A stretch of 42,043 nucleotides of DNA, taken from assembly GCA_964585305.1 (NCBI GenBank), contig CAZPDM010000030.1, positions 1 to 42,043 of the forward strand, given 5' to 3'. The position numbers and the translations under genes are program-made. Of this stretch, positions 14,485 to 21,707 are shown piece by piece (position 1 is the first letter of the stretch; every line of letters begins with the position of its first letter). This DNA comes from CAZPDM01 sp964585305. Its GTDB lineage: Bacteria > Planctomycetota > Uabimicrobiia > Uabimicrobiales > JABWCH01. A model generated the notes under the pieces. That model was not told the origin of the DNA. It searched no databases and worked only from the letters and a program-made list of their open reading frames with translations.

Positions 14485-17352
14485 GTGGAAAGGGTACTAT
14501 ATCTCGTTACTATTATTTATATTACTATGTCAGTTATTTTTATTTATTCAATTTCTCTCTTTTTGAAAAAAATAAGAGGGCTAAATCATAAATTAGAAAT
14601 CTCTATGCTCCAACAAAAACAGGCAGAAGAAGAAGCACATATCTCTCAAGAAAAATTTTCAAAAATTTTTGATTCTAATGCAATACCTATCTCAATTACA
14701 AGGATTAACGATGGGAAATTGCTTGAAGTTAATCAAGCTTTTCGAGATTTGTTTGGTTATAATGGGGATGATTTAATTGGGCATACAACCATAGAACTAA
14801 ATATATGGCAAAATCCAGAAGATAGGGCAAACTTAATCCGCCATCTCCTTCAAAATGGAGCAATTCATAATCAAGAATTTCAAATGCGAGCAAAAAATAG
14901 AAAAACTATTACTGTATATTATTTTGCTGAAATTATTACTTTTAATAACGAACATTGTGTTATGTCTTTGTTAGTAGATATAACTGCTCGTAAAAAAATT
15001 GAAGATGCACTGAGAGAATCTGAAGAAAGATTTCGTAGTATTGTAGAATCTTCACCCACTGGAATGCACTTTTATAAATTAAATTTTAATGGAAAACTTA
15101 TTTTTAGTGGATACAATCCTGCAGCAGATCGTATTATAGGAATTTCTCATAATTCTCTTATAAATAAAACAATTGAGGAAGCATTTCCCAATTTAGATTC
15201 TCAGATTTATGTACTATATAAGCAAGTTGCAAAAGGAGAACATGGCCCACAATATTTTGAAACATATTATTATTATAAAGAACGACAATCTAGATATGCT
15301 TATGCTGCGACAGTTTTTCAAATCGGTGAAAATTCTATTGCAGTTAACTTTGTGGATATTAGCGATCGGAAAAGAGAAGAAGAGGAATTGCGCAATATCA
15401 ATGAAAATTTAAAGAAATCTGTGCAAGATCGGACTAAAGAATTAGAAAGTGCTCAAGAATTTGTTCTTGATGCTATGGCGAATGCTGATATTGAGAGAGA
15501 AAACGCTAAAAAAGCTTGGGCGCAATTAAGGGAAAAAACACAAAATCTTGATATATTATCAAAAGCCATTGAAAGTAATCCAGCATCTGTTGTTGTTACA
15601 GATGAAAATGTTCAAATCCAGTATGTAAATCCTAAATTTACAGAAGTTACCGGGTATTTAAAAGAAGAAGTTTTAGGGCAAAATCCTCGAATTTTAAAAT
15701 CTGGAAAACATTCTGCAGAATTTTACAAAAAAATGTGGGATTTACTTTCGACAGGAAATTCTTGGCAAGGAGAATTGTGCAATAAGAAAAAAAATGGAGA
15801 GTTGTTTTGGGAATCCGCATATATTTTCCCTGTAAAAACAACTATCGGAGAAATTACTCATTATGTAGCAGTTAAAGAAAATATTACTGAACGAAAAAAT
15901 TTTATTCAAAAGTTAGAAACTGCAAAAGAAGCCGCGGATACTGCTAATAAAGCTAAAAGTATTTTTTTGGCCAATATGTCTCATGAAATTCGTACTCCTA
16001 TGAATGCAATATTAGGTTTTTCTCAATTGATGTTAAGAGATGTGGCTATTAGTATGCAACAAAAAGAACATCTTAATATGATCAATCGTGCAGGAGAACA
16101 TTTATTAGCAATTATCAACGATATTTTAGAGATGTCAAAAATCGAAGCTGGGAGAACGACATTAAATTCTATAACCTTTGATTTGTATAATCTTATTCAT
16201 GATATTGAAATGATGTTCATAATTCGTGCTAAAACAAAAGGGTTAGAATTCACTGTTAGTAAAGCCAATTCTCTTCCTCAATTTGTTTCCGGTGATGAAG
16301 GTAAATTGAGACAAATTTTGATCAATTTAATTAGTAATGCTGTGAAATTTACTAAAGAAGGAAGTGTTATTATAACTTGTCAAGCAGAATCTGACTGTAA
16401 AAATGGTATTTATCTTAAAATTGATGTGAAAGATACTGGTCCTGGAATCAACCCAAAGGATATAAATAAACTATTTCGTCCATTCGAACAAACTGACGCC
16501 GGAATACGTACGGGTGGAGGAACTGGTCTGGGATTGGCTATTAGTCGTGAATTTGCGCATTTGATGGGTGGTCAGATTACAGTAGAAAGCGTACTTGGAA
16601 AAGGAAGTTGTTTCCATTTAGAAGTTTGTTTAGCGCGTGGAGATGCCAAATCAATTTCTCCAGAAACTTCATGCCGGCATATTATTGGCTTGCAATCTGG
16701 CCAAATGCCTTTTCGTATTTTAATTGCTGATGATATTGAAGATAACCGCATTCTTCTATCTCAAATGTTAAAAAATGTGGGATTTGAAACAAGAATAGTC
16801 TCAAATGGTAAGGAAGTCTTAAAAGAACTTCAAGCTTTTAATTATGATCTTCTTCTTATTGATCTTTATATGCCTGAAATGAGTGGTTACGAAGCTATAT
16901 GTCGTATTCGAACGAATAATAGTTTAATCCCTATTATTGCAGTAACGGCAAGTGCTTTCGAAGAAAATCGTCAGCAGGTAATTCGCCTTGGAGTAAATGA
17001 TTTTATTGGCAAACCATTTAAAGAAAATGAATTATTTGAAAAAATTGGCAATTTATTAAAAGTCAAATATGTTTATAAAGATGGGTATTCTACTACTTCT
17101 GTAATACGAAAAATTGAAAAAATACAATCAAAAAAATCCTTAGCAAAAATTTCTTATGACTTATTAAATCGTATACGAGAGGCAACAATCAATGGAGATT
17201 TTGATGGTGTTATAGAATTAGCTTCCCGCATTGAGATTATTGATACCTACTTAGCCGATGGAATTAAAAGTCTAGCTCAAAGGTTTGATTCTCAACAAAT
17301 TTTAGAGCTATTGGATAAGGCAAAAATTTTGGGTGAAAAAAAATTAGAATAA
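14485..17352 (+). CDS. Membrane hybrid histidine kinase with three PAS domains and a receiver
   Basis: 955 residues starting at GTG with a strong AGGAGGACAAAT site. One transmembrane helix (about 7-27) is followed by a short coiled coil, then PAS domains at about 55-170 (IFDSNAIPISITRINDGKLLEVN), 180-305 and 355-480 (NPASVVVTDENVQIQYVN). HisKA carries the phospho-histidine H500 in MSHEIRTPMN. The HATPase domain has NLISNAVKFT, DTGPGI and GGTGLGLAI. A C-terminal receiver has D793 in LLIDLYMPEM. The last 90 residues are helical and could be a degenerate phosphotransfer module, but no clear HPt histidine motif is seen. It senses an unknown cytoplasmic or redox-type signal through the PAS domains. 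It lies 52 bases after the receiver-STK gene and is probably in the same operon. Confidence 0.93.
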   Translation: MERVLYLVTIIYITMSVIFIYSISLFLKKIRGLNHKLEISMLQQKQAEEEAHISQEKFSKIFDSNAIPISITRINDGKLLEVNQAFRDLFGYNGDDLIGHTTIELNIWQNPEDRANLIRHLLQNGAIHNQEFQMRAKNRKTITVYYFAEIITFNNEHCVMSLLVDITARKKIEDALRESEERFRSIVESSPTGMHFYKLNFNGKLIFSGYNPAADRIIGISHNSLINKTIEEAFPNLDSQIYVLYKQVAKGEHGPQYFETYYYYKERQSRYAYAATVFQIGENSIAVNFVDISDRKREEEELRNINENLKKSVQDRTKELESAQEFVLDAMANADIERENAKKAWAQLREKTQNLDILSKAIESNPASVVVTDENVQIQYVNPKFTEVTGYLKEEVLGQNPRILKSGKHSAEFYKKMWDLLSTGNSWQGELCNKKKNGELFWESAYIFPVKTTIGEITHYVAVKENITERKNFIQKLETAKEAADTANKAKSIFLANMSHEIRTPMNAILGFSQLMLRDVAISMQQKEHLNMINRAGEHLLAIINDILEMSKIEAGRTTLNSITFDLYNLIHDIEMMFIIRAKTKGLEFTVSKANSLPQFVSGDEGKLRQILINLISNAVKFTKEGSVIITCQAESDCKNGIYLKIDVKDTGPGINPKDINKLFRPFEQTDAGIRTGGGTGLGLAISREFAHLMGGQITVESVLGKGSCFHLEVCLARGDAKSISPETSCRHIIGLQSGQMPFRILIADDIEDNRILLSQMLKNVGFETRIVSNGKEVLKELQAFNYDLLLIDLYMPEMSGYEAICRIRTNNSLIPIIAVTASAFEENRQQVIRLGVNDFIGKPFKENELFEKIGNLLKVKYVYKDGYSTTSVIRKIEKIQSKKSLAKISYDLLNRIREATINGDFDGVIELASRIEIIDTYLADGIKSLAQRFDSQQILELLDKAKILGEKKLE

Positions 17353-17388
17353 TAGTCAATATCTCCACCCTAAACAGTAGATGAAAAA

Positions 17389-17457
17389 GTTTGCATGGCA
17401 ATATCTCTTTGAAAGAGATATAATTAAAAAACTTTGAAAGAAGTTAGCCATGCAAAC
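17389..17457 (+). other. Nested inverted-repeat element (possible structured RNA or IS-end relic)
   Basis: An 11-bp perfect inverted repeat (GTTTGCATGGC at 17389-17399, GCCATGCAAAC at 17447-17457) encloses a 10-bp palindrome at 17401-17421 and a 5-bp hairpin at 17430-17445. Both inner loops contain CTTTGAAAG. The fold would be a three-way junction. An ATG inside the right arm opens a frame of only 16 codons, which might be a truncated transposase start; no further IS sequence is seen. Confidence 0.5.
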
Positions 17458-17590
17458 ACAAACAAAATTTAATAATATCTTAACAAGTAATAAAGTGTAA
17501 GCATTGGACTATTCCACCGTGAATATTTTATGAATCTGCTATTTTTGTTAATTGGCAAGACAGGCTAGGTGTTTTGTTAGGAAGCCTTAT

Positions 17591-18745
17591 ATGGGAAAAT
17601 CCGAAGAATTACTTCAATCTAAAGAAAAAAAAATTCCGGATATTTTGATCGTAGATGATATGCCTTCAAATGTACAATTATTGGCCAGTATGTTAAAAAA
17701 TAATGGCTATAAAGTACGTGTAGCTCTCACAGGAAAACGTGCAATAGAAGCTATTTGTAATTGTCCTCCGGATATTATTTTACTTGATATAACTATGCCT
17801 GAAATGAATGGCTATGAAGTTTGCGAAGAATTGAAAAAGGATTCCAAATTAAATGAAATCCCAGTTATTTTTATCAGTGCTTTGCATGAAACAGCCAACA
17901 AAGTTCAGGCTTTTCAAAAAGGAGGAGTAGACTATATTAGTAAACCCTTTCAATTAGAAGAAGTAGCTGCACGAATTTCGACACATTTAGAATTACGGCG
18001 TCAAAAATGCCTTTTACAAGAAAGCTATAATGAACTTCGCAAATTAGAAAATTTCAGGGACAGTTTAATCCACATGATTGTTCACGATATGCGTGCACCT
18101 CTTGTGGGAATTAAAGGATTTTTAGAACTTCTTGAATCAATTGATGGAGAAAAGTTCAGTGATAAAGGAAAGAGTTTTGTTTTAAGAATGAAAGGAGGTA
18201 CAGAAATTCTTGTAGAAATGATTAACTCTCTTCTTGATGTTCATAAAATGGAATCAGGGAAAATGGAATTGAAATTGTCTTTATCAAATTTAGTTAGTCT
18301 TGCTCAAGAAGCACTAGCAAAATTAGAATCTTTATTGGGAATAAGAAAAATTATCAAAAATTTTCCAAGTGATTCAACGATAATAAATTGTGATCCTTTT
18401 ATTATTTCAAGAGTGATACAAAATTTAATAAGCAATGCAATAAAATTTACTCCAGAAAGCACAGGTGAAATCTTTCTTAGCATTTTAGATCAGCAAGAAA
18501 GTATTTTATTTTCGGTAAAAGATAATGGACCTGGTATCCCCACAGAATATCATCAAAAAATATTTGAAAAATTTGGCCAAGTTGAATCGCGAACAAATTA
18601 TCGAAAATATTCTACTGGACTTGGTCTTACTTTTTGTAGATTGGCTGTTGAAGCACACGGAGGATTTATTAAAGTAGAAAGTGAGGTAGGAAAAGGAAGC
18701 AATTTTATTTTTTCCCTACCAAAACAAGAAGAAAACTATTTTTAA
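17591..18745 (+). CDS. Soluble receiver-histidine kinase
   Basis: 384 residues from ATG 17591, which has an AGGAAG site 6 bases upstream; the frame stays open to a TTG at 17552, which I consider less likely. The N-terminal receiver (about 18-140) has D66 in LLDITMPEMNG, and KPF near its end. A short coiled coil connects to HisKA with H165 in HDMRAPLVG, then HATPase motifs NLISNAIKFT, DNGPGIP and STGLGLTF. There is no membrane segment, so it is cytosolic. The HDMRAPL box differs from the usual HELRTPL. Having the receiver before the kinase suggests that its activity is set by phosphotransfer from another kinase, perhaps the hybrid kinase upstream. A structured element and about 240 non-coding bases separate it from that gene. 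Confidence 0.9.
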   Translation: MGKSEELLQSKEKKIPDILIVDDMPSNVQLLASMLKNNGYKVRVALTGKRAIEAICNCPPDIILLDITMPEMNGYEVCEELKKDSKLNEIPVIFISALHETANKVQAFQKGGVDYISKPFQLEEVAARISTHLELRRQKCLLQESYNELRKLENFRDSLIHMIVHDMRAPLVGIKGFLELLESIDGEKFSDKGKSFVLRMKGGTEILVEMINSLLDVHKMESGKMELKLSLSNLVSLAQEALAKLESLLGIRKIIKNFPSDSTIINCDPFIISRVIQNLISNAIKFTPESTGEIFLSILDQQESILFSVKDNGPGIPTEYHQKIFEKFGQVESRTNYRKYSTGLGLTFCRLAVEAHGGFIKVESEVGKGSNFIFSLPKQEENYF

Positions 18746-18773
18746 AGCTTTATTTAATTTTTAAAGATTTTTC

Positions 18774-18801
18774 TTGACTTTTTAAAAAAAAGTATTATAA
18801 T
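18774..18801 (+). promoter_or_regulatory. Promoter of tRNA-Glu
   Basis: TTGACT at 18774-18779, a 16-base spacer and a consensus TATAAT at 18796-18801, ending 17 bases before the tRNA. This is one of the clearest promoters in the window. Confidence 0.75.
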
Positions 18802-18818
18802 AATGTCATTATTTAACC

Positions 18819-18890
18819 GCCCCGTTCGTCTAGCGGTCAGGATATCAGATTCTCAGTCTAAGGACACGGGTTCGAATCCCGTACGGGGTA
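18819..18890 (+). tRNA. tRNA-Glu (anticodon CTC)
   Basis: A 72-base cloverleaf. The acceptor stem GCCCCGT pairs with ACGGGGT (first pair G-U), discriminator A, D-stem GTCT/GGAT, and T-arm ACGGG-TTCGAAT-CCCGT. The anticodon stem TCAGA/TCTAA has one C-A mismatch. The 7-base loop TTCTCAG gives anticodon CTC at 18852-18854, reading GAG. CCA is not encoded. A run of ten T follows one base after the 3' end and may help termination. In the 200 bases from here to the next gene I see only AT-rich sequence with a weak promoter-like TTGATA/TACATA at 18978-19005. Confidence 0.92.
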
Positions 18891-19092
18891 TTTTTTTTTG
18901 TCTAAATTTTTTTTGTGTTTTTTTAAGATAAAAAAAGATATATATGGATTTTAGCTTTAAATTAAGATAAAATTTCTTTGATACATTAAGATATTTTTTT
19001 ACATAGATAGTTCTAATTAAAACGCCTATTCATATTTTGGCACTAAATACCACTTTTTCTGTCAATTCCAAATTTCGGAAAGGTAGGTTCCA

Positions 19093-20697
19093 ATGGAGTT
19101 TAATTTAGCTTTAAGAGAATGCAATGTAAAAATTGTTTATTATGGACCTGGGCTTTCTGGCAAAACAACCAATTTGGAAGTTATCCATGACAAAACTCCG
19201 GTCGAAAACCGAGGGAACTTGACAACATTAGCAACTGATTTAGACCGTACATTATATTTTGATTATATGCCTTTGGAATTAGGGAAAATTAGTGGACTTA
19301 CAGTTCGTTTGCGACTTTTCACAGTTCCGGGACAAGTGTATTATAATGCTACACGAAAATTAGTTTTGCGATGTGCAGATGGAGTTGTGTTTGTAGCAGA
19401 TAGCCAAGAATCTCAAAAAAATGCAAATTTAGAATCTCTAAAAAATTTAGAAGAAAATCTTTTAGAATATGGATTAAATATAAAAGGAATGCCTTTAGTT
19501 TTGCAATTTAATAAAAGAGATTTACCCAATATCATGTCATTAGAAAAAATGGATGAGCTACTAAACCAGGAATTACATGCACCGTATTTTCCAGCAATTG
19601 CAGTAAAAGGTGATGGCGTTTTTCAATGTTTGCGTAGTATTGCTAATCTTACTATGGTAAAAGTAGAAGAAAATCTTAAAGATCCCAAAGGGGGAAAAGG
19701 AAACATTATTTCGCATCAAGGGAGTAATAAATCTAGTAAAAAACCCGGAGAAGATACTTCTCAAATTCGTAGCACTTTAGGTGCGCAATCAATAGCGCAA
19801 GCATCTAAAGGTGAGACATCAGCTATGATTTCTACTGGCAGATTGTCCATGCCGTCTGCAAATAAAGCTATAACTCCACTTCCAGCACTAAATGCTCCTT
19901 CTACCCCATTACCAAATAAATCTCCAACCCCCTCTCCGATGTTAAATAGATCTAGTATGCCTATTAATCATATACCAATTCCATTCAATAAGCCTCCTAC
20001 ACCTTCACCAATATTGAGTAAACCTCCTACACCTTCACCAATATTGAGCAAACCTCCTACATCTTCACCAATATTGGCCAAACCTCCTATACCATTAAAT
20101 AATCCTTCCATTTCCAATCCTATGCAAAGTAAAGCAGCACCATTAACTCAATTTGGGGGTACTTTAGGTGCTAAACCTGTTTTAGGAAATAGCGGAATTT
20201 CCACAGCACAAACCAATAAATTGTCTATGCCAGTTGCACCAATGCAAAATCCTTCAATGCTAAAACCTAGCATTCCTCTCTCTTCATCTCCACAAACAAA
20301 ACCATTTACTCCAAATAATCAATTATCTTCTTCACCAGGTATGGTAAATTTAAACACTGGGATGAGGAGACCTCTTGGAGTTCAAATAAATCCAGGAATG
20401 CAACAAAAAGCAGGTATTTTTAATAATCCCATTACAAATCCCGCTGCTAAAAGAGAAACTGAACAAAAAATAAATAGAGATTCTATCTTAACAAATAATG
20501 GCCCACAGTTTTCTTTAGGATATAAAGTACAAAAGGATGAACCATCTCAAAATACTCCTCTTACTAATCAACAAAATTTAGGAATGCAAGGAAGTAAAAA
20601 TGAACCGCCTAAAATGGCTTTATTTCGTGGTTCATTAAGTAACCAATCATCTACAACAAATACTCCTAAGTGGGGAGCCAAACCTAAAGAACCATAA
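19093..20697 (+). CDS. MglA-like Ras-superfamily GTPase with long Pro/Ser/Asn-rich tail
   Basis: 534 residues. Residues 1-200 are an MglA-type small GTPase: P-loop GPGLSGKTT at 18-26, a switch region with FDYMPL, PGQ in FTVPGQVYYN (G3), and NKRD (G4). MglA proteins set cell polarity and drive gliding or pilus switching in other bacteria; the process here is unknown. Residues 200-534 are low-complexity, rich in P, S, N, T and K, with PTPSP- and KPPTPSPIL-type repeats, and are probably disordered. MglA proper is about 195 residues, so this tail is a large addition. No MglB (roadblock) gene is adjacent. Ribosome site GGAAAGGTAGG. The STAS-PilZ protein downstream and the kinases upstream suggest a signalling setting. 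Confidence 0.88.
   Translation: MEFNLALRECNVKIVYYGPGLSGKTTNLEVIHDKTPVENRGNLTTLATDLDRTLYFDYMPLELGKISGLTVRLRLFTVPGQVYYNATRKLVLRCADGVVFVADSQESQKNANLESLKNLEENLLEYGLNIKGMPLVLQFNKRDLPNIMSLEKMDELLNQELHAPYFPAIAVKGDGVFQCLRSIANLTMVKVEENLKDPKGGKGNIISHQGSNKSSKKPGEDTSQIRSTLGAQSIAQASKGETSAMISTGRLSMPSANKAITPLPALNAPSTPLPNKSPTPSPMLNRSSMPINHIPIPFNKPPTPSPILSKPPTPSPILSKPPTSSPILAKPPIPLNNPSISNPMQSKAAPLTQFGGTLGAKPVLGNSGISTAQTNKLSMPVAPMQNPSMLKPSIPLSSSPQTKPFTPNNQLSSSPGMVNLNTGMRRPLGVQINPGMQQKAGIFNNPITNPAAKRETEQKINRDSILTNNGPQFSLGYKVQKDEPSQNTPLTNQQNLGMQGSKNEPPKMALFRGSLSNQSSTTNTPKWGAKPKEP
19990..20079 (+). repeat. Three tandem 30-bp repeats in the GTPase tail
   Basis: Three consecutive 30-base units that differ at only a few bases, each encoding a decapeptide like KPPTPSPILS, followed by a partial fourth copy. 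The high nucleotide identity suggests recent in-frame duplication, so the copy number may vary between strains. Confidence 0.85.
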
Positions 20698-20741
20698 TTT
20701 CTTTGTTTTTAAGGAAAGATAGGAAAATATTATTTTTTTGA

Positions 20742-20759
20742 ATAGAAAATATTTTCTAT
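20742..20759. promoter_or_regulatory. Perfect 18-bp palindrome overlapping a TATAAT box
   Basis: ATAGAAAATATTTTCTAT reads the same on both strands and overlaps TATAAT at 20757-20762, just before the small-protein/clpP pair. It could be an operator. No good -35 box is spaced correctly, so the promoter itself is doubtful, and chance is possible in AT-rich DNA. Confidence 0.3.
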
Positions 20760-20777
20760 AATATTTAGGGGAATTTT

Positions 20778-21011
20778 ATGCAGGAAGGAAAAACTGCAAA
20801 GATTGTACTTGCACATGCTGAAGAAATTCGTGATGTATGCCAACGTTATCCGGCAATTGCTGAACAAATAGAGAATTTCCAAAAAGACATTAGATGTTAT
20901 ATGAAAGAAATTTATCACGAAATAAAAAATATGGAAATAAGCGATCAATCATTGGTAATGATTCTTATTATCAATGAAATTCATAAGTTAACAGATGAAA
21001 TTTTTTTATGA
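20778..21011 (+). CDS. Small conserved-looking cytosolic protein upstream of clpP, function unknown
   Basis: 77 residues with a good start context (AGGGGAATTTT then ATG). I do not recognise the family. It is predicted to be almost entirely helical and acidic/amphipathic (AHAEEIRDVCQRYPAIAEQI, then ENFQKDIRCYMKEIYHEIK), without membrane segments or metal motifs. It lies 18 bases before the ClpP gene and must be co-transcribed with it. A role as a ClpP partner or adaptor is a guess from position only. Confidence 0.7.
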   Translation: MQEGKTAKIVLAHAEEIRDVCQRYPAIAEQIENFQKDIRCYMKEIYHEIKNMEISDQSLVMILIINEIHKLTDEIFL

Positions 21012-21029
21012 TAGATAAAGGATTTTTTC

Positions 21030-21644
21030 ATGGATCAGAATAATTTTCTTGATATGGATAAAAAAGAAGAGAAAAAAGATAAAGATAAAGATAAAAATAA
21101 TGATATTGCAAAGCGTTTACTTCAAGCTAGAGTCATTATGATTTCCGAAAGTATTACAGATAAACTTGCTCGTTCAGTTGCCGCCCAAGCTATTGTTATG
21201 CAGGAAGAAGATGCAAAAGCTCCTATTACAGTTTATGTTAATTCTCCTGGTGGATCAGCAGATTCTGGATTTGCAATTTTTGATATTCTTCGTTTTGTAA
21301 CAGCTCCTGTACGAACTATCTGTACAGGATTATGTGCCAGTGCTGCTGTTTTAATTTACTTAGCTGCAAAAAAAGAAAATCGATATTCTTTGCCAAATTG
21401 TCGGTTTTTATTACATCAACCTTCTACAAATTTGGTTGGTACAGCTTCTGATATTGAGATCAATGCCAATGAAATTATCAAGCTAAAAGAACGTTATAAC
21501 AAAATTGTTTCTCAAGAAACAGGCAAAACAGTAGAACAAATCAATCATGATGCAGATCGTGATTTTTGGTTGTCTGCAGAAGAAGCTAAAGAATACGGAC
21601 TTGTAGGAAAAATTATCCAATCTTATGCAGAAATTGGCGCGTAG
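21030..21644 (+). CDS. clpP: ClpP-like serine protease subunit with atypical charged N-terminus
   Basis: 204 residues. The Clp protease fold and catalytic triad are intact: Ser104 in GLCASAAV, His129 in LLHQPS, and the Asp in INHDADRDFWLSAEEAKEYG. NSPGG (oxyanion region) is also present. It differs from housekeeping ClpP: the hydrophobic axial loop and the GER motif that normally precede the RLL helix are replaced by a Lys/Asp-rich stretch (residues 10-25, KKEEKKDKDKDKNND), and the usual ASMGA around the serine is ASAAV. The axial loop normally gates the pore and touches the ATPase, so partner choice may differ. No clpX, clpA or clpC is adjacent. It is co-transcribed with the 77-residue protein and ends at a strong terminator. 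Confidence 0.88.
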   Translation: MDQNNFLDMDKKEEKKDKDKDKNNDIAKRLLQARVIMISESITDKLARSVAAQAIVMQEEDAKAPITVYVNSPGGSADSGFAIFDILRFVTAPVRTICTGLCASAAVLIYLAAKKENRYSLPNCRFLLHQPSTNLVGTASDIEINANEIIKLKERYNKIVSQETGKTVEQINHDADRDFWLSAEEAKEYGLVGKIIQSYAEIGA

Positions 21645-21659
21645 GTAAATTTTTATTAG

Positions 21660-21689
21660 AAAGACCTCGGTAATTACGCCGAGGTCTTT
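21660..21689 (+). terminator. Terminator after clpP
   Basis: A perfect 11-bp stem (AAAGACCTCGG with CCGAGGTCTTT) with an 8-base loop, 15 bases after the clpP stop. It lies only 18 bases before the next start, so it may act as an attenuator for the STAS-PilZ gene. Confidence 0.8.
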
Positions 21690-21707
21690 CCTAAATTAGA
21701 GGAAAAT

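Noticed and set aside
17451..17501. 16-codon frame inside and after the inverted repeat
   Set aside because: Too short to call as a gene; it may be a transposase relic but nothing else supports an insertion sequence.
19037..19053. TTGGCAC as a sigma-54 promoter before the GTPase gene
   Set aside because: The required GC dinucleotide of the -12 element is missing.
19990..20079. 30-bp tandem repeats as a CRISPR array
   Set aside because: There are no spacers; the units are contiguous, in frame and encode the proline-rich tail.
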